Shown here in pieces: positions 9,639-18,099 of a DNA stretch of 43,167 nt. This stretch comes from Inquilinus limosus (GTDB taxonomy: Bacteria; Pseudomonadota; Alphaproteobacteria; DSM-16000; Inquilinaceae). A model generated the notes under the pieces. It was not told where the DNA came from and made no database searches. It saw only the letters and a list, made by a program, of their open reading frames with translations. The stretch is taken from positions 114,806-157,972 of the forward strand of contig NZ_NHON01000011.1 of the NCBI RefSeq assembly GCF_002195995.1, given 5' to 3'. A program made the position numbers and the translations under genes. The stretch's first letter is position 1, and the number at the start of each line of letters is the position of its first letter.

Positions 9639-10889
9639 TCACGACGAGCTCAGCTCGCCGGACTGGCGCAGGGCGCGGTTGACCTGCTTGGCGAGCCAGG
9701 CGGCGACCTCGGCCGGGTCCTCCTTCTTCAAGAGCACCCGGCCGATCGATTCCTCCATCGCCCGGGTGATCTGGCCCAGCGCCACCGGCGGGAACACCAC
9801 GCCGGTCGAGGCCAGCGAGGAGAAGCCCTCGCCCCACACGCCGGGGCTGACCACGTCCCGGCGGATCGAGGTGGTCGGCCGTCCCGCGGCCTGGTAGTCG
9901 CGGCCGGTCATGAAGGCGGCGAAGCTCCAGACCTCCTTCGGATGCTGCGTCGCCTTGTAGAGGTAGAAGGGGTTGATCTCGAAGAAGGTCGCCGGCTTCA
10001 GCTTGTAGGGCGGCGGCGCCACCTTCACATCGGCCATCGTCTGCGGGTTCGTCTGGGCACGGGACTGCATCCAGGCGCCGTCCACCGCCATGGCGTATTT
10101 GCCGAGGGCGAAGTTGCTGTCCTCCTCCTCCCAGCCCCAGCCGGCGGCCTCGGGCTGCAAGGCGCCCTCGTCCAGCAGGCGGCGGTAGAAGGCGAAGACC
10201 TCGGTGGCCCGCGCCAGCTCGGCCTTGTCGTCGGCCCAGCTGTTCTTGTAGCCGCCATCCGGCTGGCGCCGGGCGATGGCGACGTCGTTCTGGGCCAGGT
10301 ACATGATCAGCTCCTGCGGCGCCCGCACGCCGGTGCCGGCGATGCCGAAGCCGTACTGGCCGGTCGCCGCCTTGACCTTCTGGGCGGCCGCGACCAGCTC
10401 GTCCCAGGTCTTCGGCGGCTCGGCGATCCCGGCCTTCTTCAGCGTCTCCTCGTGGTAGAGCAGCGCCCGGATGCCGAGATAATGCGGCATCGCCATCAGC
10501 TTGCCGTCGATGGTCAGCGCCTCGATCACATTCGGATAGATCGCCTCGCGGCCTGGCCAGTCGGCGGCATAGGGGGTGAGGTCGAGCAGCGCACCCATGC
10601 GGACCAGCTCGCCGAACCATTCCGGCAGGCCCCAGGAGATGTCGGGGGCGTCGCCGCCGGCCACCGCCGTCACCAGCTTGTCGTGCAGGGCGCTGAAGGC
10701 GATGTTCTGGGTCTCGATCCTGATGTCCGGATGCGCCTGCTCGAAGGCGGCGATCTGCGCCTGCATCGCCTTGGCGTCCGGCTGGGCCGGGTCCCAGGCC
10801 ACCCAGAAGCGCAGGGTCACCGGCTCGGCCATGGCGGGCAGCGCCAGCAGCAGCCCCGCCAGCACGAGCGCGATCTTGGTCAGTCTCAT
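9639..10889 (-). CDS. Sugar ABC transporter solute-binding protein
   Basis: A 416-residue periplasmic binding protein of the bacterial extracellular solute-binding family 1. It has a clear signal peptide, residues 1-21 (MRLTKIALVLAGLLLALPAMA, cleaved before EPVTLRFW). The fold signatures are typical for oligosaccharide binders: AFEQAHPDIRIE near residue 50, GDAPDISWG near 80, and PKTWDELVAAAQKV near 160. Its ligand is probably the substrate of the adjacent GH4 enzyme, an alpha-galactoside or alpha-galacturonide; this is inference from the operon. It lies 47 bases after the enzyme gene, with a GC hairpin (10916-10936) in between. Confidence 0.92.
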   Translation of the reverse strand: MRLTKIALVLAGLLLALPAMAEPVTLRFWVAWDPAQPDAKAMQAQIAAFEQAHPDIRIETQNIAFSALHDKLVTAVAGGDAPDISWGLPEWFGELVRMGALLDLTPYAADWPGREAIYPNVIEALTIDGKLMAMPHYLGIRALLYHEETLKKAGIAEPPKTWDELVAAAQKVKAATGQYGFGIAGTGVRAPQELIMYLAQNDVAIARRQPDGGYKNSWADDKAELARATEVFAFYRRLLDEGALQPEAAGWGWEEEDSNFALGKYAMAVDGAWMQSRAQTNPQTMADVKVAPPPYKLKPATFFEINPFYLYKATQHPKEVWSFAAFMTGRDYQAAGRPTTSIRRDVVSPGVWGEGFSSLASTGVVFPPVALGQITRAMEESIGRVLLKKEDPAEVAAWLAKQVNRALRQSGELSSS

Positions 10890-10915
10890 GGTCGCCTCCC
10901 CTCGTTGATGGTTCG

Positions 10916-10936
10916 CCGGGGCGCTGGCCGCCCCGG
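10916..10936 (-). other. GC-rich hairpin between the GH4 and binding-protein genes
   Basis: CCGGGGCG and CGCCCCGG (8-base arms) enclose CTGGC directly after the GH4 stop codon. There is no T-tract, so it is not a classical terminator. It may define an mRNA end or processing point between the enzyme and the more highly needed binding protein. Confidence 0.5.
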
Positions 10937-12400
10937 TCAGGTCGCGGCCTTGGCCGTGGCCCGCGCCTCGCGCAGCTGGTCGACGCTGCGCACCGACAGC
11001 CGGGCGGCGCCGCCCCAGTCGCGCGTCGCCACGCCACCGCGGGCCAGGCGCTGCTTCGCGCCGTCGATCGCATCGGCGTATTGCGGCAGCCATTCGGCCT
11101 GGGCCACCAGCAGCTCGTCGACCATCTGCCAGACCTCCTCCGGGTTGCAGACGGCGCCGACCAGCGGGTCGTGCAGCACGGCCAGGCGCAGCAGGTCGAG
11201 GTCGCCGGTCACGGCCGCCCGCACCGCCATGCGCTGGACGTTGACCGAGGCGCTGCAGGTGGCGGCGCAGCCCAGCGGCAGCTCCAGCCCCGCCGCCATG
11301 TTCAGGCCGAAGCGGTCGACGAAGCCCGGCGTCTCGACGATGCAATCCTGCGGCAGGTTGGTGATCAACCCCTCGTTGCGCCGGTTGAAATGGCCGCGAT
11401 AGACGCGCCCCGTTTCCAGCGCCTCGATGATGTAGCTGCCGTGCTCGTCGGAGCGGCGGTAGTCGGACAAGGGCGCCCCGGCCTCGGCCAGCCAGCGCGG
11501 GAAATCGGTCTCGAACCAGTTCCGCTGCTCGGTGGAGTGGCGCAGATAGCCGCCGGTCTCGCCGTTGATCCAGTTCGACAGGTCGATCCAGCGGTTGATC
11601 TCGTCCGGCCGCTTCCGGTACCAGGGCAGGTATTCGCTGAGATGGCCGTTGCTCTCGGTCGAATAGCAGCCGAAGCGGCGCAGCACATCGATCCGGACCT
11701 TCTCCTCCTGGCTGTAGCGCGGGTGGCGCTCGAAGGCCTCCAGCAGCTCCCCGGCCTCGATCCTTCGGCCCTGGAACCGGATGTCGATATACCAGGTCTG
11801 GTGGTTGATGCCGGCGCAGATGGTGTCGACCTCGCGCGGGTCCTCGGCCCCCAGCACCTCGGCGATCTGGTGCCAGCCATGCTGCACGCCGTGGCACAGG
11901 CCGATGGTGTTGGCGACGCCGCCATGCTCGATCGCGGCCCAGGTGTTCATCGCCATCGGGTTGGCGTAGTTCAGGAACCACGCCCCCTCCTCCGCCTCGG
12001 CCCGGATGTCGCGGCAGAAATCGAGGATCTGCGGAATGTTGCGCTGGCCGTACAGGATGCCACCGGCGCAGATGGTGTCGCCGACGCATTGGTCGACGCC
12101 GTATTTCAGCGGGATCTCGATGTCGCTGGCGAAGGCGCGCAGGCCGCCGATGCGGACGCAGCTGATGACGTAGCGCGCGCCCGCCAGCGCCCGGCGCCGC
12201 TCCGCCGATGTCGTCACCCGCGCCGGCAGCCGGTTGGCCTCGATGTCGCGGCGCAGGATCTGCGCCACCATGTCGAGATTGTCGGCATTGATGTCGTGCA
12301 GCGCGAATTCGGTGTCCTGCAGCTCCGGCACCTTCAGCATGTCGCGCACCAGCTTCCGGGTGAAGCCGACGCTGCCCGCGCCGATCACGGCAACCTTCAT
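10937..12400 (-). CDS. GH4 alpha-galactosidase/alpha-galacturonidase (MelA-like)
   Basis: A cytoplasmic glycosidase of family GH4, which uses NAD and a divalent metal through a redox-elimination mechanism. From the ATG at 12400 it has 487 residues, slightly longer than E. coli MelA. The Rossmann motif is VIGAGSVGF at residues 5-13. NYANPMAMNTWA near 144-155 is strongly MelA-like, as are Cys169-His170 in GLCHG and His200 in AGINH, the expected metal ligands. MelA hydrolyses melibiose-type alpha-galactosides; the related LplD acts on alpha-galacturonides, so the exact sugar is open. First gene of the transporter operon and divergent from the AraC regulator, which probably controls it. Confidence 0.88.
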   Translation of the reverse strand: MKVAVIGAGSVGFTRKLVRDMLKVPELQDTEFALHDINADNLDMVAQILRRDIEANRLPARVTTSAERRRALAGARYVISCVRIGGLRAFASDIEIPLKYGVDQCVGDTICAGGILYGQRNIPQILDFCRDIRAEAEEGAWFLNYANPMAMNTWAAIEHGGVANTIGLCHGVQHGWHQIAEVLGAEDPREVDTICAGINHQTWYIDIRFQGRRIEAGELLEAFERHPRYSQEEKVRIDVLRRFGCYSTESNGHLSEYLPWYRKRPDEINRWIDLSNWINGETGGYLRHSTEQRNWFETDFPRWLAEAGAPLSDYRRSDEHGSYIIEALETGRVYRGHFNRRNEGLITNLPQDCIVETPGFVDRFGLNMAAGLELPLGCAATCSASVNVQRMAVRAAVTGDLDLLRLAVLHDPLVGAVCNPEEVWQMVDELLVAQAEWLPQYADAIDGAKQRLARGGVATRDWGGAARLSVRSVDQLREARATAKAAT

Positions 12401-12437
12401 CGCATCCTCCCAGGGCCCATCGGCCCCTCGGCAAGCC

Positions 12438-12492
12438 ATTTCGTGCTATGGTCTATGGGGCCGGGAAAACCGGCGAAAGAGGAATTTCGTGC
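12438..12492. promoter_or_regulatory. Direct repeats in the GH4/AraC divergent promoter
   Basis: The 9-mer ATTTCGTGC occurs at 12438-12446 and 12484-12492, 46 bases apart, within the 96-base gap between the divergent genes. AraC-family proteins commonly bind direct repeats, and the second copy lies just before the regulator's own start. They are candidate activator sites. A small hairpin GCCGG-GAAAA-CCGGC lies between them. Confidence 0.45.
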
Positions 12493-12496
12493 GATC

Positions 12497-13426
12497 ATGG
12501 GGCATTCCATGCTGCCGACGCTGCGCGACCGCGCCCCGGGCGGGGTCTCGGTGGTGTTCCCGAAGGACCGCTACCGGCTGCACGCCATGGTCACCAGCGC
12601 CGGCTACGACCGCTGCACCGATCCAGGCTATGACTGGCACGGGCTGAGGCGCGGTGACGCGCCCTTCGTGCTGCTGCAGCACACCCTGGGCGGCCGCGGT
12701 CATCTGCGGGTCGAGCGCCGGCGCTGGGAGCTGCGGCCGGGCCAGACCATGCTGCTGCGCTTCCCGCAGGACAACCGCTACTGGCTGGGCCGCAACCCGG
12801 AATGGGAGTTCTTCTGGCTGTGCCTGAACGGCCGCGAGGTGCAGCGGGTCTGGCGCGAGGTCACGGCCGCGCACGGCCCGGTGGTGACGCCGCCGGAGGC
12901 CGCGGTGGAGCGGCTGGCGGGCCTGTGCCTGTCGGCGCTGCAGGGCGAGGCCGCCAGCCCGGCCCGGGCCTCCGCCCTCGCCTATGCGGCAGCGATGGCC
13001 CTGGCCGAGGAGCTGCTGCCCTGGGGCGAGATGCCGGCGGCCTCACCCCGGCCGGCGGCCATCGAGCGGGCGGTGTCGCTGTGCACCGGCCAGCCGGCGG
13101 AGCGGATCGACGTCGCCCGCATGGCGAAGGCCGCGGGCTATAGCCGCTATCACTTCAGCCGGGTCTTCGCCGCGCATGAGGGCACGACGCCGGCGCGCTA
13201 TTTACTGCGTCTGCGGATGGAGGAGGCGGCGCGGCTGCTGCATGTCGACGAAGCGCCGGTCAAGGTGATCGCCCAGCGCTGCGGCTTCGACGATGCCAAC
13301 TACTTCACCAAGGCATTCCGCCGCTTCTACGGCATCGGGCCGCGCGACTTCCGGCGCAGCGGCATGTATGCCGGGGCGGTGCGGACCGGCCGGGTCGAGG
13401 AGCCCGGCCCGGCGAGCCCGTCCTAG
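12497..13426 (+). CDS. AraC-family transcriptional regulator of the sugar operon
   Basis: A 309-residue regulator. The N-terminal cupin-like sensing region (about residues 10-130) includes GRGHLRVERRRWELRPGQ. The C-terminal double helix-turn-helix (about 195-297) has the first helix pair MAKAAGYSRYHFSRVFA and the second RCGFDDANYFTKAFRRFYG. The start at 12497 was chosen although the best ribosome site (AAAGAGGA, 12476-12483) is slightly distant; an in-frame ATG at 12455 is an alternative. It is transcribed away from the GH4/transporter operon and is its natural candidate activator, responding to the imported sugar. Confidence 0.9.
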   Translation: MGHSMLPTLRDRAPGGVSVVFPKDRYRLHAMVTSAGYDRCTDPGYDWHGLRRGDAPFVLLQHTLGGRGHLRVERRRWELRPGQTMLLRFPQDNRYWLGRNPEWEFFWLCLNGREVQRVWREVTAAHGPVVTPPEAAVERLAGLCLSALQGEAASPARASALAYAAAMALAEELLPWGEMPAASPRPAAIERAVSLCTGQPAERIDVARMAKAAGYSRYHFSRVFAAHEGTTPARYLLRLRMEEAARLLHVDEAPVKVIAQRCGFDDANYFTKAFRRFYGIGPRDFRRSGMYAGAVRTGRVEEPGPASPS

Positions 13427-13517
13427 CCGGATTGCAATGGCAGTCGTTTTCCGGGCTCGTGCAATCGTCGTGCAACTCCTCCGGCCGTATTGACGATCGA
13501 CCAGGTTCGAGGAGCGC

Positions 13518-14300
13518 ATGAAGAGATCAGCGGTACTGGCATTCTTCGCGACCGTCGTCGCCCTCGGCGCGATCGGCGCCTGGGTCACTGTGAGGCCGGA
13601 CCCGGACGCGCTGTGGCGGATCGTCAGCGAGCAATGCGTCCCGGCGGCCCGCAGCGGCGCCGCGCGGAATCCGTGCGCCAAGGTCGACCTGGACCAGGGC
13701 TACGTCGTCTTCAAGGACCGCAACGGCATCGGCCAGTACCTGCTGATGCCGACCGGGCGCATCGACGGCATCGAGAGCCCCGAGCTGGTCGCGCCCGGCG
13801 CCCGCAACTACTGGCGCGATGCCTGGGAAGCCCGGAGCTATCTGGAGCAGGCGATCGGGACGCCGCTGCGGCGCGAGGAGATCGGCCTGGCCGTCAACTC
13901 CACCAGCGGGCGCAGCCAGAACCACCTGCACATCCATATCGACTGCATGCAGCCACAGGTGATCGCCGCCCTCGCCGCCCTGAAGACCACGATCGGCGAG
14001 CAATGGACCGATCTGCCGATGCCCCTGCCGGGGCACAGCTATCGCGCCCGGCTGATCCGCGACGGGACGCTGGGGGAGACCGACCCGTTCCAGCTGCTGT
14101 TCGCGGACATCCAGCCGCGGGGCGAGGCGATGGCGGACCAGACGTTGCTGCTGACCGGCACGACGCTGGCCGACGGCCGGCCGGCCTTCCTGCTGCTGAA
14201 CGACAGCGTCGAACCCGGCGACAATGCCTCGGCGGAGGAGTTGCAGGACCATTCCTGCAGCGTTCGGACCCGGCACGATTCGGGGCAGCCGCGCGCCTGA
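13518..14300 (+). CDS. cdh: CDP-diacylglycerol pyrophosphatase
   Basis: A 260-residue enzyme of the Cdh family in the HIT-like superfamily. It hydrolyses CDP-diacylglycerol to CMP and phosphatidate at the membrane. A single N-terminal hydrophobic anchor or uncleaved signal (about residues 4-25) precedes the catalytic domain. The histidine triad-like motif is NHLHIHIDC, with His136, His138 and His140. Conserved family segments include ARNYWRDAWEAR near residue 95 and LAVNSTSGRSQ near 124. The ATG at 13518 has a good ribosome site (GAGGAG). It converges on the aztD-like gene across a strong hairpin (14303-14330). Confidence 0.9.
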   Translation: MKRSAVLAFFATVVALGAIGAWVTVRPDPDALWRIVSEQCVPAARSGAARNPCAKVDLDQGYVVFKDRNGIGQYLLMPTGRIDGIESPELVAPGARNYWRDAWEARSYLEQAIGTPLRREEIGLAVNSTSGRSQNHLHIHIDCMQPQVIAALAALKTTIGEQWTDLPMPLPGHSYRARLIRDGTLGETDPFQLLFADIQPRGEAMADQTLLLTGTTLADGRPAFLLLNDSVEPGDNASAEELQDHSCSVRTRHDSGQPRA

Positions 14301-14302
14301 AG

Positions 14303-14330
14303 CCGGCCGCCGGCCGGAGCCGGCGGCCGG
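14303..14330. terminator. Bidirectional hairpin between convergent cdh and aztD-like genes
   Basis: CCGGCCGCCGGC (14303-14314) and GCCGGCGGCCGG (14319-14330) form a perfect 12-base stem with the loop CGGA. It lies in the 37-base gap between two convergent stop codons. No T-tract follows on either strand, so it may act with Rho or as an mRNA-end stabiliser. Confidence 0.6.
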
Positions 14331-14337
14331 ACCGGGC

Positions 14338-15669
14338 TCAGCCGGCGCTGCCGCCGCCGGCGATGGCGGAGGGCTTGCCGCCGACCGGGACGTCCAGCCC
14401 CTGCTTCAGGCTGTTCAGGTAGAATTCGCGGATGCGGCCGTTCTCCGGGTCGCTGACGAAGGCGCTGTTGCCGATGATGGCGACCGCCGGGGCCGGCGTC
14501 GCCGCGTCCCAGGCGCAGTCGAAGGCCGGGACGGCGTCGAATTCCGCCACCGCCTTCCACTCCGGCGCGATGTCGTAGACCCGCAGCCTGCCGTCCTGGG
14601 TCAGGTTGACGACGCGCTTGCCGTCATTCGTCAGCTCGTACTGGCAGACGGCCTGGCCGGCCGGGATCGGGAACACGTCGGCAGCGGTCAGCGCCTCGGC
14701 CGTCGGGTCGATCCGCAGCAGCGCCTCGAAGGGCCGGCCATTCTCGCCGCCATAGTTGGCGACCAGATAGCGGCCGGCAGCGCGGCCCTTGATCGCGCTG
14801 GCACGGCGGCCGTCGGGATAGGCCAGCTTGCGCGAGCCCCAGGCCCCATCCGGCCCCGGCCCGACCACCAGCACGCCGCCGTCGCTGGCGGCGCTGCCCT
14901 CGATCCGCGGGTTGCAGCCGAAGGCATGGGTCTCCCCCAGCGCGGCATGGCCGTGGAATTCCTTGCAGGAGCGATCGGGGTCCGACGCGTCGTTGAAGGA
15001 CTCGACCGATTTCCAGCCTTGGGACCGATCGAGGATCTCGAAGCCGTTCGGCCGCGACGACACGGTGCGGTCGTCGCCCCTGGCATAGGCTTCCTTCGAC
15101 ACCGAGACCAGGAACCGGTCGCCGCCGAGCGGCACGGCGATTCCGTGCTGCGGCGCGGGCGCCGGCCAGATCTCCGGCTCCGCCGTGCCGCGGTCCAGCG
15201 CGTCGAGGCGGAGTGCCACCACCTTCGGGTCGCTCTTGCCCAGCCAGGGGCGCTGCCCGTCGAAGAACACGGTCAGCCAGCCCTTCTCCGACACGACATG
15301 GGACGGCTTGTCGCCGGCGAGGACGAGGTCGAGCAGCCGGACCTCGCCCTTCTCGATGTCGAAATGGTCCTCATGCGATTCGAAGAACAGACCGCTGTCC
15401 AGCAGCCGGATGGTGCCGGCATCGTCGCCGGTGCGGATCACCACGAAGCGCCCGCCCTCGGTGCCGATCAGCGTCGGGTCGGCCTTGGTGACCGGAAAGC
15501 TGTGGGTGACCTTGCCGGTGTCGAGGTCGAGCACGCTGACGACCGGGGCTTCATGATCGGCGAAGACCAGGCGGCCGCGCGAGGTGTGGTCATGGGCGGG
15601 CAGCGGGCCGGCGGCAAGGGTGAGCGCGGCCAGCAGCGCTCCGGCAACGGTCCAGCGAGGCCTGGTCAT
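14338..15669 (-). CDS. aztD: AztD-like periplasmic zinc metallochaperone
   Basis: A secreted beta-propeller-like protein of 443 residues. It has a signal peptide (residues 1-25, cleaved after LPA) and a mature N-terminus starting HDH (His26, His28). Repeated blade-like segments (VVSVLDLDTGKV, LRVYDIAPEW) and His-rich motifs (HEDHFD, KEFHGHAALGETHAFGC) are visible. AztD in Paracoccus carries zinc in the periplasm and hands it to the binding protein AztC of the AztABC importer. I recognise the family by length, fold pattern and the HEDHFDIEKG segment, not by alignment. No aztABC genes lie beside it. A Zur-like palindrome 35 bases upstream strongly supports a zinc-starvation role. Confidence 0.8.
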   Translation of the reverse strand: MTRPRWTVAGALLAALTLAAGPLPAHDHTSRGRLVFADHEAPVVSVLDLDTGKVTHSFPVTKADPTLIGTEGGRFVVIRTGDDAGTIRLLDSGLFFESHEDHFDIEKGEVRLLDLVLAGDKPSHVVSEKGWLTVFFDGQRPWLGKSDPKVVALRLDALDRGTAEPEIWPAPAPQHGIAVPLGGDRFLVSVSKEAYARGDDRTVSSRPNGFEILDRSQGWKSVESFNDASDPDRSCKEFHGHAALGETHAFGCNPRIEGSAASDGGVLVVGPGPDGAWGSRKLAYPDGRRASAIKGRAAGRYLVANYGGENGRPFEALLRIDPTAEALTAADVFPIPAGQAVCQYELTNDGKRVVNLTQDGRLRVYDIAPEWKAVAEFDAVPAFDCAWDAATPAPAVAIIGNSAFVSDPENGRIREFYLNSLKQGLDVPVGGKPSAIAGGGSAG

Positions 15670-15703
15670 GTCGGGGAATCCTGGGAATCGTTAACTGGAA
15701 TTA

Positions 15704-15715
15704 ATGTTATAACAT
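15704..15715 (-). promoter_or_regulatory. Zur-box-like palindrome upstream of aztD
   Basis: ATGTTATAACAT is a perfect 12-base palindrome, followed by ATC on its right side. The core matches the Zur operator consensus recalled for Rhodobacter-group alphaproteobacteria (GATATGTTATAACATATC) at 15 of 18 positions. It lies 35-46 bases before the ATG, in a short AT-rich patch, as expected for zinc-dependent repression by Zur. Confidence 0.8.
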
Positions 15716-15757
15716 ATCAATCCAGATCAACAAGACATCCCCCGCCTCTCCCGTCCC

Positions 15758-15840
15758 GTCATTGCGAGCGCAGCGAAGCAATCCAGGGGCGGCTCGCACC
15801 GGCCCCTGGATTGCTTCGTCGCTCCGCTCCTCGCAATGAC
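15758..15840. repeat. Dispersed palindromic repeat, CATTGCGAGCG family
   Basis: GTCATTGCGAG (15758-15768) pairs with CTCGCAATGAC (15830-15840). Nested inside are GAAGCAATCCAGGGGC and its complement GCCCCTGGATTGCTTC, making one long near-perfect hairpin. A second full copy lies at 25751-25834 and a left-end fragment at 25706. It resembles widespread alphaproteobacterial intergenic palindromes. Confidence 0.88.
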
Positions 15841-15862
15841 GGCTTTGCCTTGAAGCCGGCCC

Positions 15863-17995
15863 TCAGACCTCGACCCGGATCATCGCCGACAGCAGCTCGG
15901 ACCGCTCTGCCCTGGTGCCGACCAGGATCTCGATCTCGCCGGCCTCCAGCACCGGCTTCAGGTCCAGGCCCGGGAACGCCAGCGCCTCGGCGGCCAACGC
16001 CAGGCTCAGCACCTGCTTCCGGCCGGGCGCCAGTGCCGCCTTGGCCATGCCCTTCAGCTCCAGCAGCGGCCGCGCCACGCTGGCCACCGGGTCGTGGATG
16101 AACAGCAGCACCGTCTCCTCCCCCGCCACCGCGCCGGTGTTGGTCACCGTCACCTCGACCGTCAGCGTCTCGCCCGGGCGCAGCATCGGGGCCGAGAGGC
16201 GCAGGTCGCTCAGGGCGAAGCGGCTGTAGGACAGGCCGTGGCCGAAGGCGAATTGCGGCGTGGCCGGGATGTCGATGTATTTGCTGGTGTAATGCTGGTC
16301 CGGGTCGGTCGGGCGGCCGGTGTTGCGCTCACCGAAATAGATCGGCACCTGGCCGACATCGCGTGGCCAGGTCACCGGCAGCCGGCCGGACGGATTGACC
16401 GCGCCGGTCAGCACGTCGGCCACAGCGTGGCCGGCCTCGTGGCCGAGGAACCAAGTCGCCGCCACCGCCGCCGCGCGCTCGAACAGCCAGGGCAGCATCA
16501 GCGGCCGGCCGGAGGTCAGCAGCGTCACCACCGGCACGCCGAGATCCAGCACCGCCTCGGCGAGGTTGCGCTGGCGGCCGGGCAGCTCGGGCCGGGCCCG
16601 GCTGGCGGCCTCGCCGCTCATGATCGCGGCCTCGCCCACGCACAGCAGCACCACATCGGCGCCGCGCGCGGCCTGGACGGCGGCGGCGATGCCGGCGTCG
16701 CCGCCGGTCTCGATCTCGGTGCCGGGGACATAGGCGATCTCGGCCTGCGGCAGCGCGGCCTTGACCCCCTCGAGGATGGTCACAGCCTCCTCCCACCGCC
16801 CGGCGCCGGCCCAGGAGCCGAGCATCTCCGACCGGGCATCGGCCAGGGGCCCGATCACGGCGATGCGCTTCGCCGACGTCGCCAGCGGCAGCACGCCCTT
16901 GTTGGTCAGCAGCACGATCGACTTCGCCGCCACCTCGCGCGCCAGGCGCCGCCGCTCCGCCGCGTGGAAGGCGTCGGGCACGGCGACAACGCGGCGATAC
17001 GGGTCGTCGAACAGGCCCAGCCGCTGCTTCAGCCGCAGCACGCGGCGGACCGCATCGTCGATCTCGTCCTGCGTGACCAGGCCGCGCTCAAGCGCCTTCG
17101 GCAGGCCGGCGGCATAGGCGCCGCTCATCATGTCCATGTCGACACCGGCCTTCAGCGCCAGCGCCGCGGCCTCCACGGCGTCGCCGGCGACGCCGTGGGG
17201 CAGCAGCTCCATGATCGCGTTGTAGTCGCTGATCACCGCGCCGTCGAAGCCGAGCTCGCCCAGCAGCGTGCCGCGCAGCAGCCGGGCATTGGCCGTCATC
17301 GGCACGCCGGCGACGTCGTTGAAGGCGGGCATCACCGTGGCCGCCCCGGCGGCGAGGGCGGCGGCGAAGGGCGGCAGGTAGACCTCGCGGATCGCATGAT
17401 CGGACACGTCGGCCGAGTTGTAATCGCGGCCCGCCAGCGCGGCGCCATAGGCCAGATAGTGCTTGGCGCAGGCGGCCACCGCGTCGGGCGCCGCCAGGTC
17501 CGCCGTCTGATAGCCGTGGACCTTGGCCTCGGCGATGCGGGAACCGAGCCAGGGGTCCTCCCCCGGCCCTTCCGAGATGCGGCCCCAGCGCGGGTCACGG
17601 GCGATGTCGAGCATCGGCGAGAACACCAGGTCCAGCCCGTCCTCCGCCGCCTCCATCGCCGCTTCGCGGGCCGTGCGCTCCCACAGCTCGGGCGAGAACA
17701 GCGCCGCCTCGGCCAGCGGGATCGGAAAGATGGTGCGGTGGCCGTGGATGACGTCGAAGGCGAAGAACAGCGGGATCTTCAGCCGCGTCTCCTCCACCGC
17801 CAGGCGCTGGGTCTCGCGCACCCGCTCCGGCCCCCAATGGTTGAACAGGCTGCCGATGCGGCCGGCGCGGATGCCCTCGGTGACGTCGCCGGGCAGCACC
17901 GGCCCGGTCACCGCCAGGTTCGAGGACATCATGGTGAGTTGGCCGATCTTCTCGTCCAGCGTCATCGCCGCGAGCAGGGTCTCGATCCGGTCCAA
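15863..17995 (-). CDS. bglX: Glycoside hydrolase family 3 beta-glucosidase
   Basis: A 710-residue GH3 enzyme releasing terminal beta-linked glucose (or xylose) from oligosaccharides. The N-terminal TIM barrel carries the substrate-binding KHY at 178-180 and the nucleophile Asp257 in AVISDYNAI. The alpha/beta sandwich follows from about residue 350. A fibronectin type III-like C-terminal domain (about 610-705) has the usual GEEVVLLFIHDP-like segment (here GEETVLLFIHDP). The sequence starts directly with the catalytic domain (MDRIETLLAAMTLDEKIGQL) and lacks the signal peptide of E. coli BglX. It is therefore probably cytoplasmic and acts on imported oligosaccharides. Nearby genes do not show an operon partner. 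Confidence 0.92.
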   Translation of the reverse strand: MDRIETLLAAMTLDEKIGQLTMMSSNLAVTGPVLPGDVTEGIRAGRIGSLFNHWGPERVRETQRLAVEETRLKIPLFFAFDVIHGHRTIFPIPLAEAALFSPELWERTAREAAMEAAEDGLDLVFSPMLDIARDPRWGRISEGPGEDPWLGSRIAEAKVHGYQTADLAAPDAVAACAKHYLAYGAALAGRDYNSADVSDHAIREVYLPPFAAALAAGAATVMPAFNDVAGVPMTANARLLRGTLLGELGFDGAVISDYNAIMELLPHGVAGDAVEAAALALKAGVDMDMMSGAYAAGLPKALERGLVTQDEIDDAVRRVLRLKQRLGLFDDPYRRVVAVPDAFHAAERRRLAREVAAKSIVLLTNKGVLPLATSAKRIAVIGPLADARSEMLGSWAGAGRWEEAVTILEGVKAALPQAEIAYVPGTEIETGGDAGIAAAVQAARGADVVLLCVGEAAIMSGEAASRARPELPGRQRNLAEAVLDLGVPVVTLLTSGRPLMLPWLFERAAAVAATWFLGHEAGHAVADVLTGAVNPSGRLPVTWPRDVGQVPIYFGERNTGRPTDPDQHYTSKYIDIPATPQFAFGHGLSYSRFALSDLRLSAPMLRPGETLTVEVTVTNTGAVAGEETVLLFIHDPVASVARPLLELKGMAKAALAPGRKQVLSLALAAEALAFPGLDLKPVLEAGEIEILVGTRAERSELLSAMIRVEV

Positions 17996-18060
17996 GGGCC
18001 TACTCCGCCATTGCCTGTCCCAACCGGCCCGATGCCGGGAGGTCCGCCCGGGATCAAGGC

Positions 18061-18099
18061 AAAAAAAACGGGCGCCGGAAAGGGGGAAACCGGCGCCCG
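18061..18099 (-). terminator. Rho-independent terminator downstream of degP
   Basis: CGGGCGCCGG and CCGGCGCCCG form a perfect 10-base stem (18069-18078 with 18090-18099) around an 11-base loop. On the minus strand the stem is followed by eight Ts (18068-18061). It begins 36 bases after the protease stop codon. Confidence 0.93.

Noticed and set aside
9639-12434. One very long minus-strand frame running from the binding protein through the GH4 gene
   Set aside because: Only the part to 10889 has solute-binding-protein sequence and a signal peptide; the rest is a high-GC shadow of the GH4 gene in another frame.
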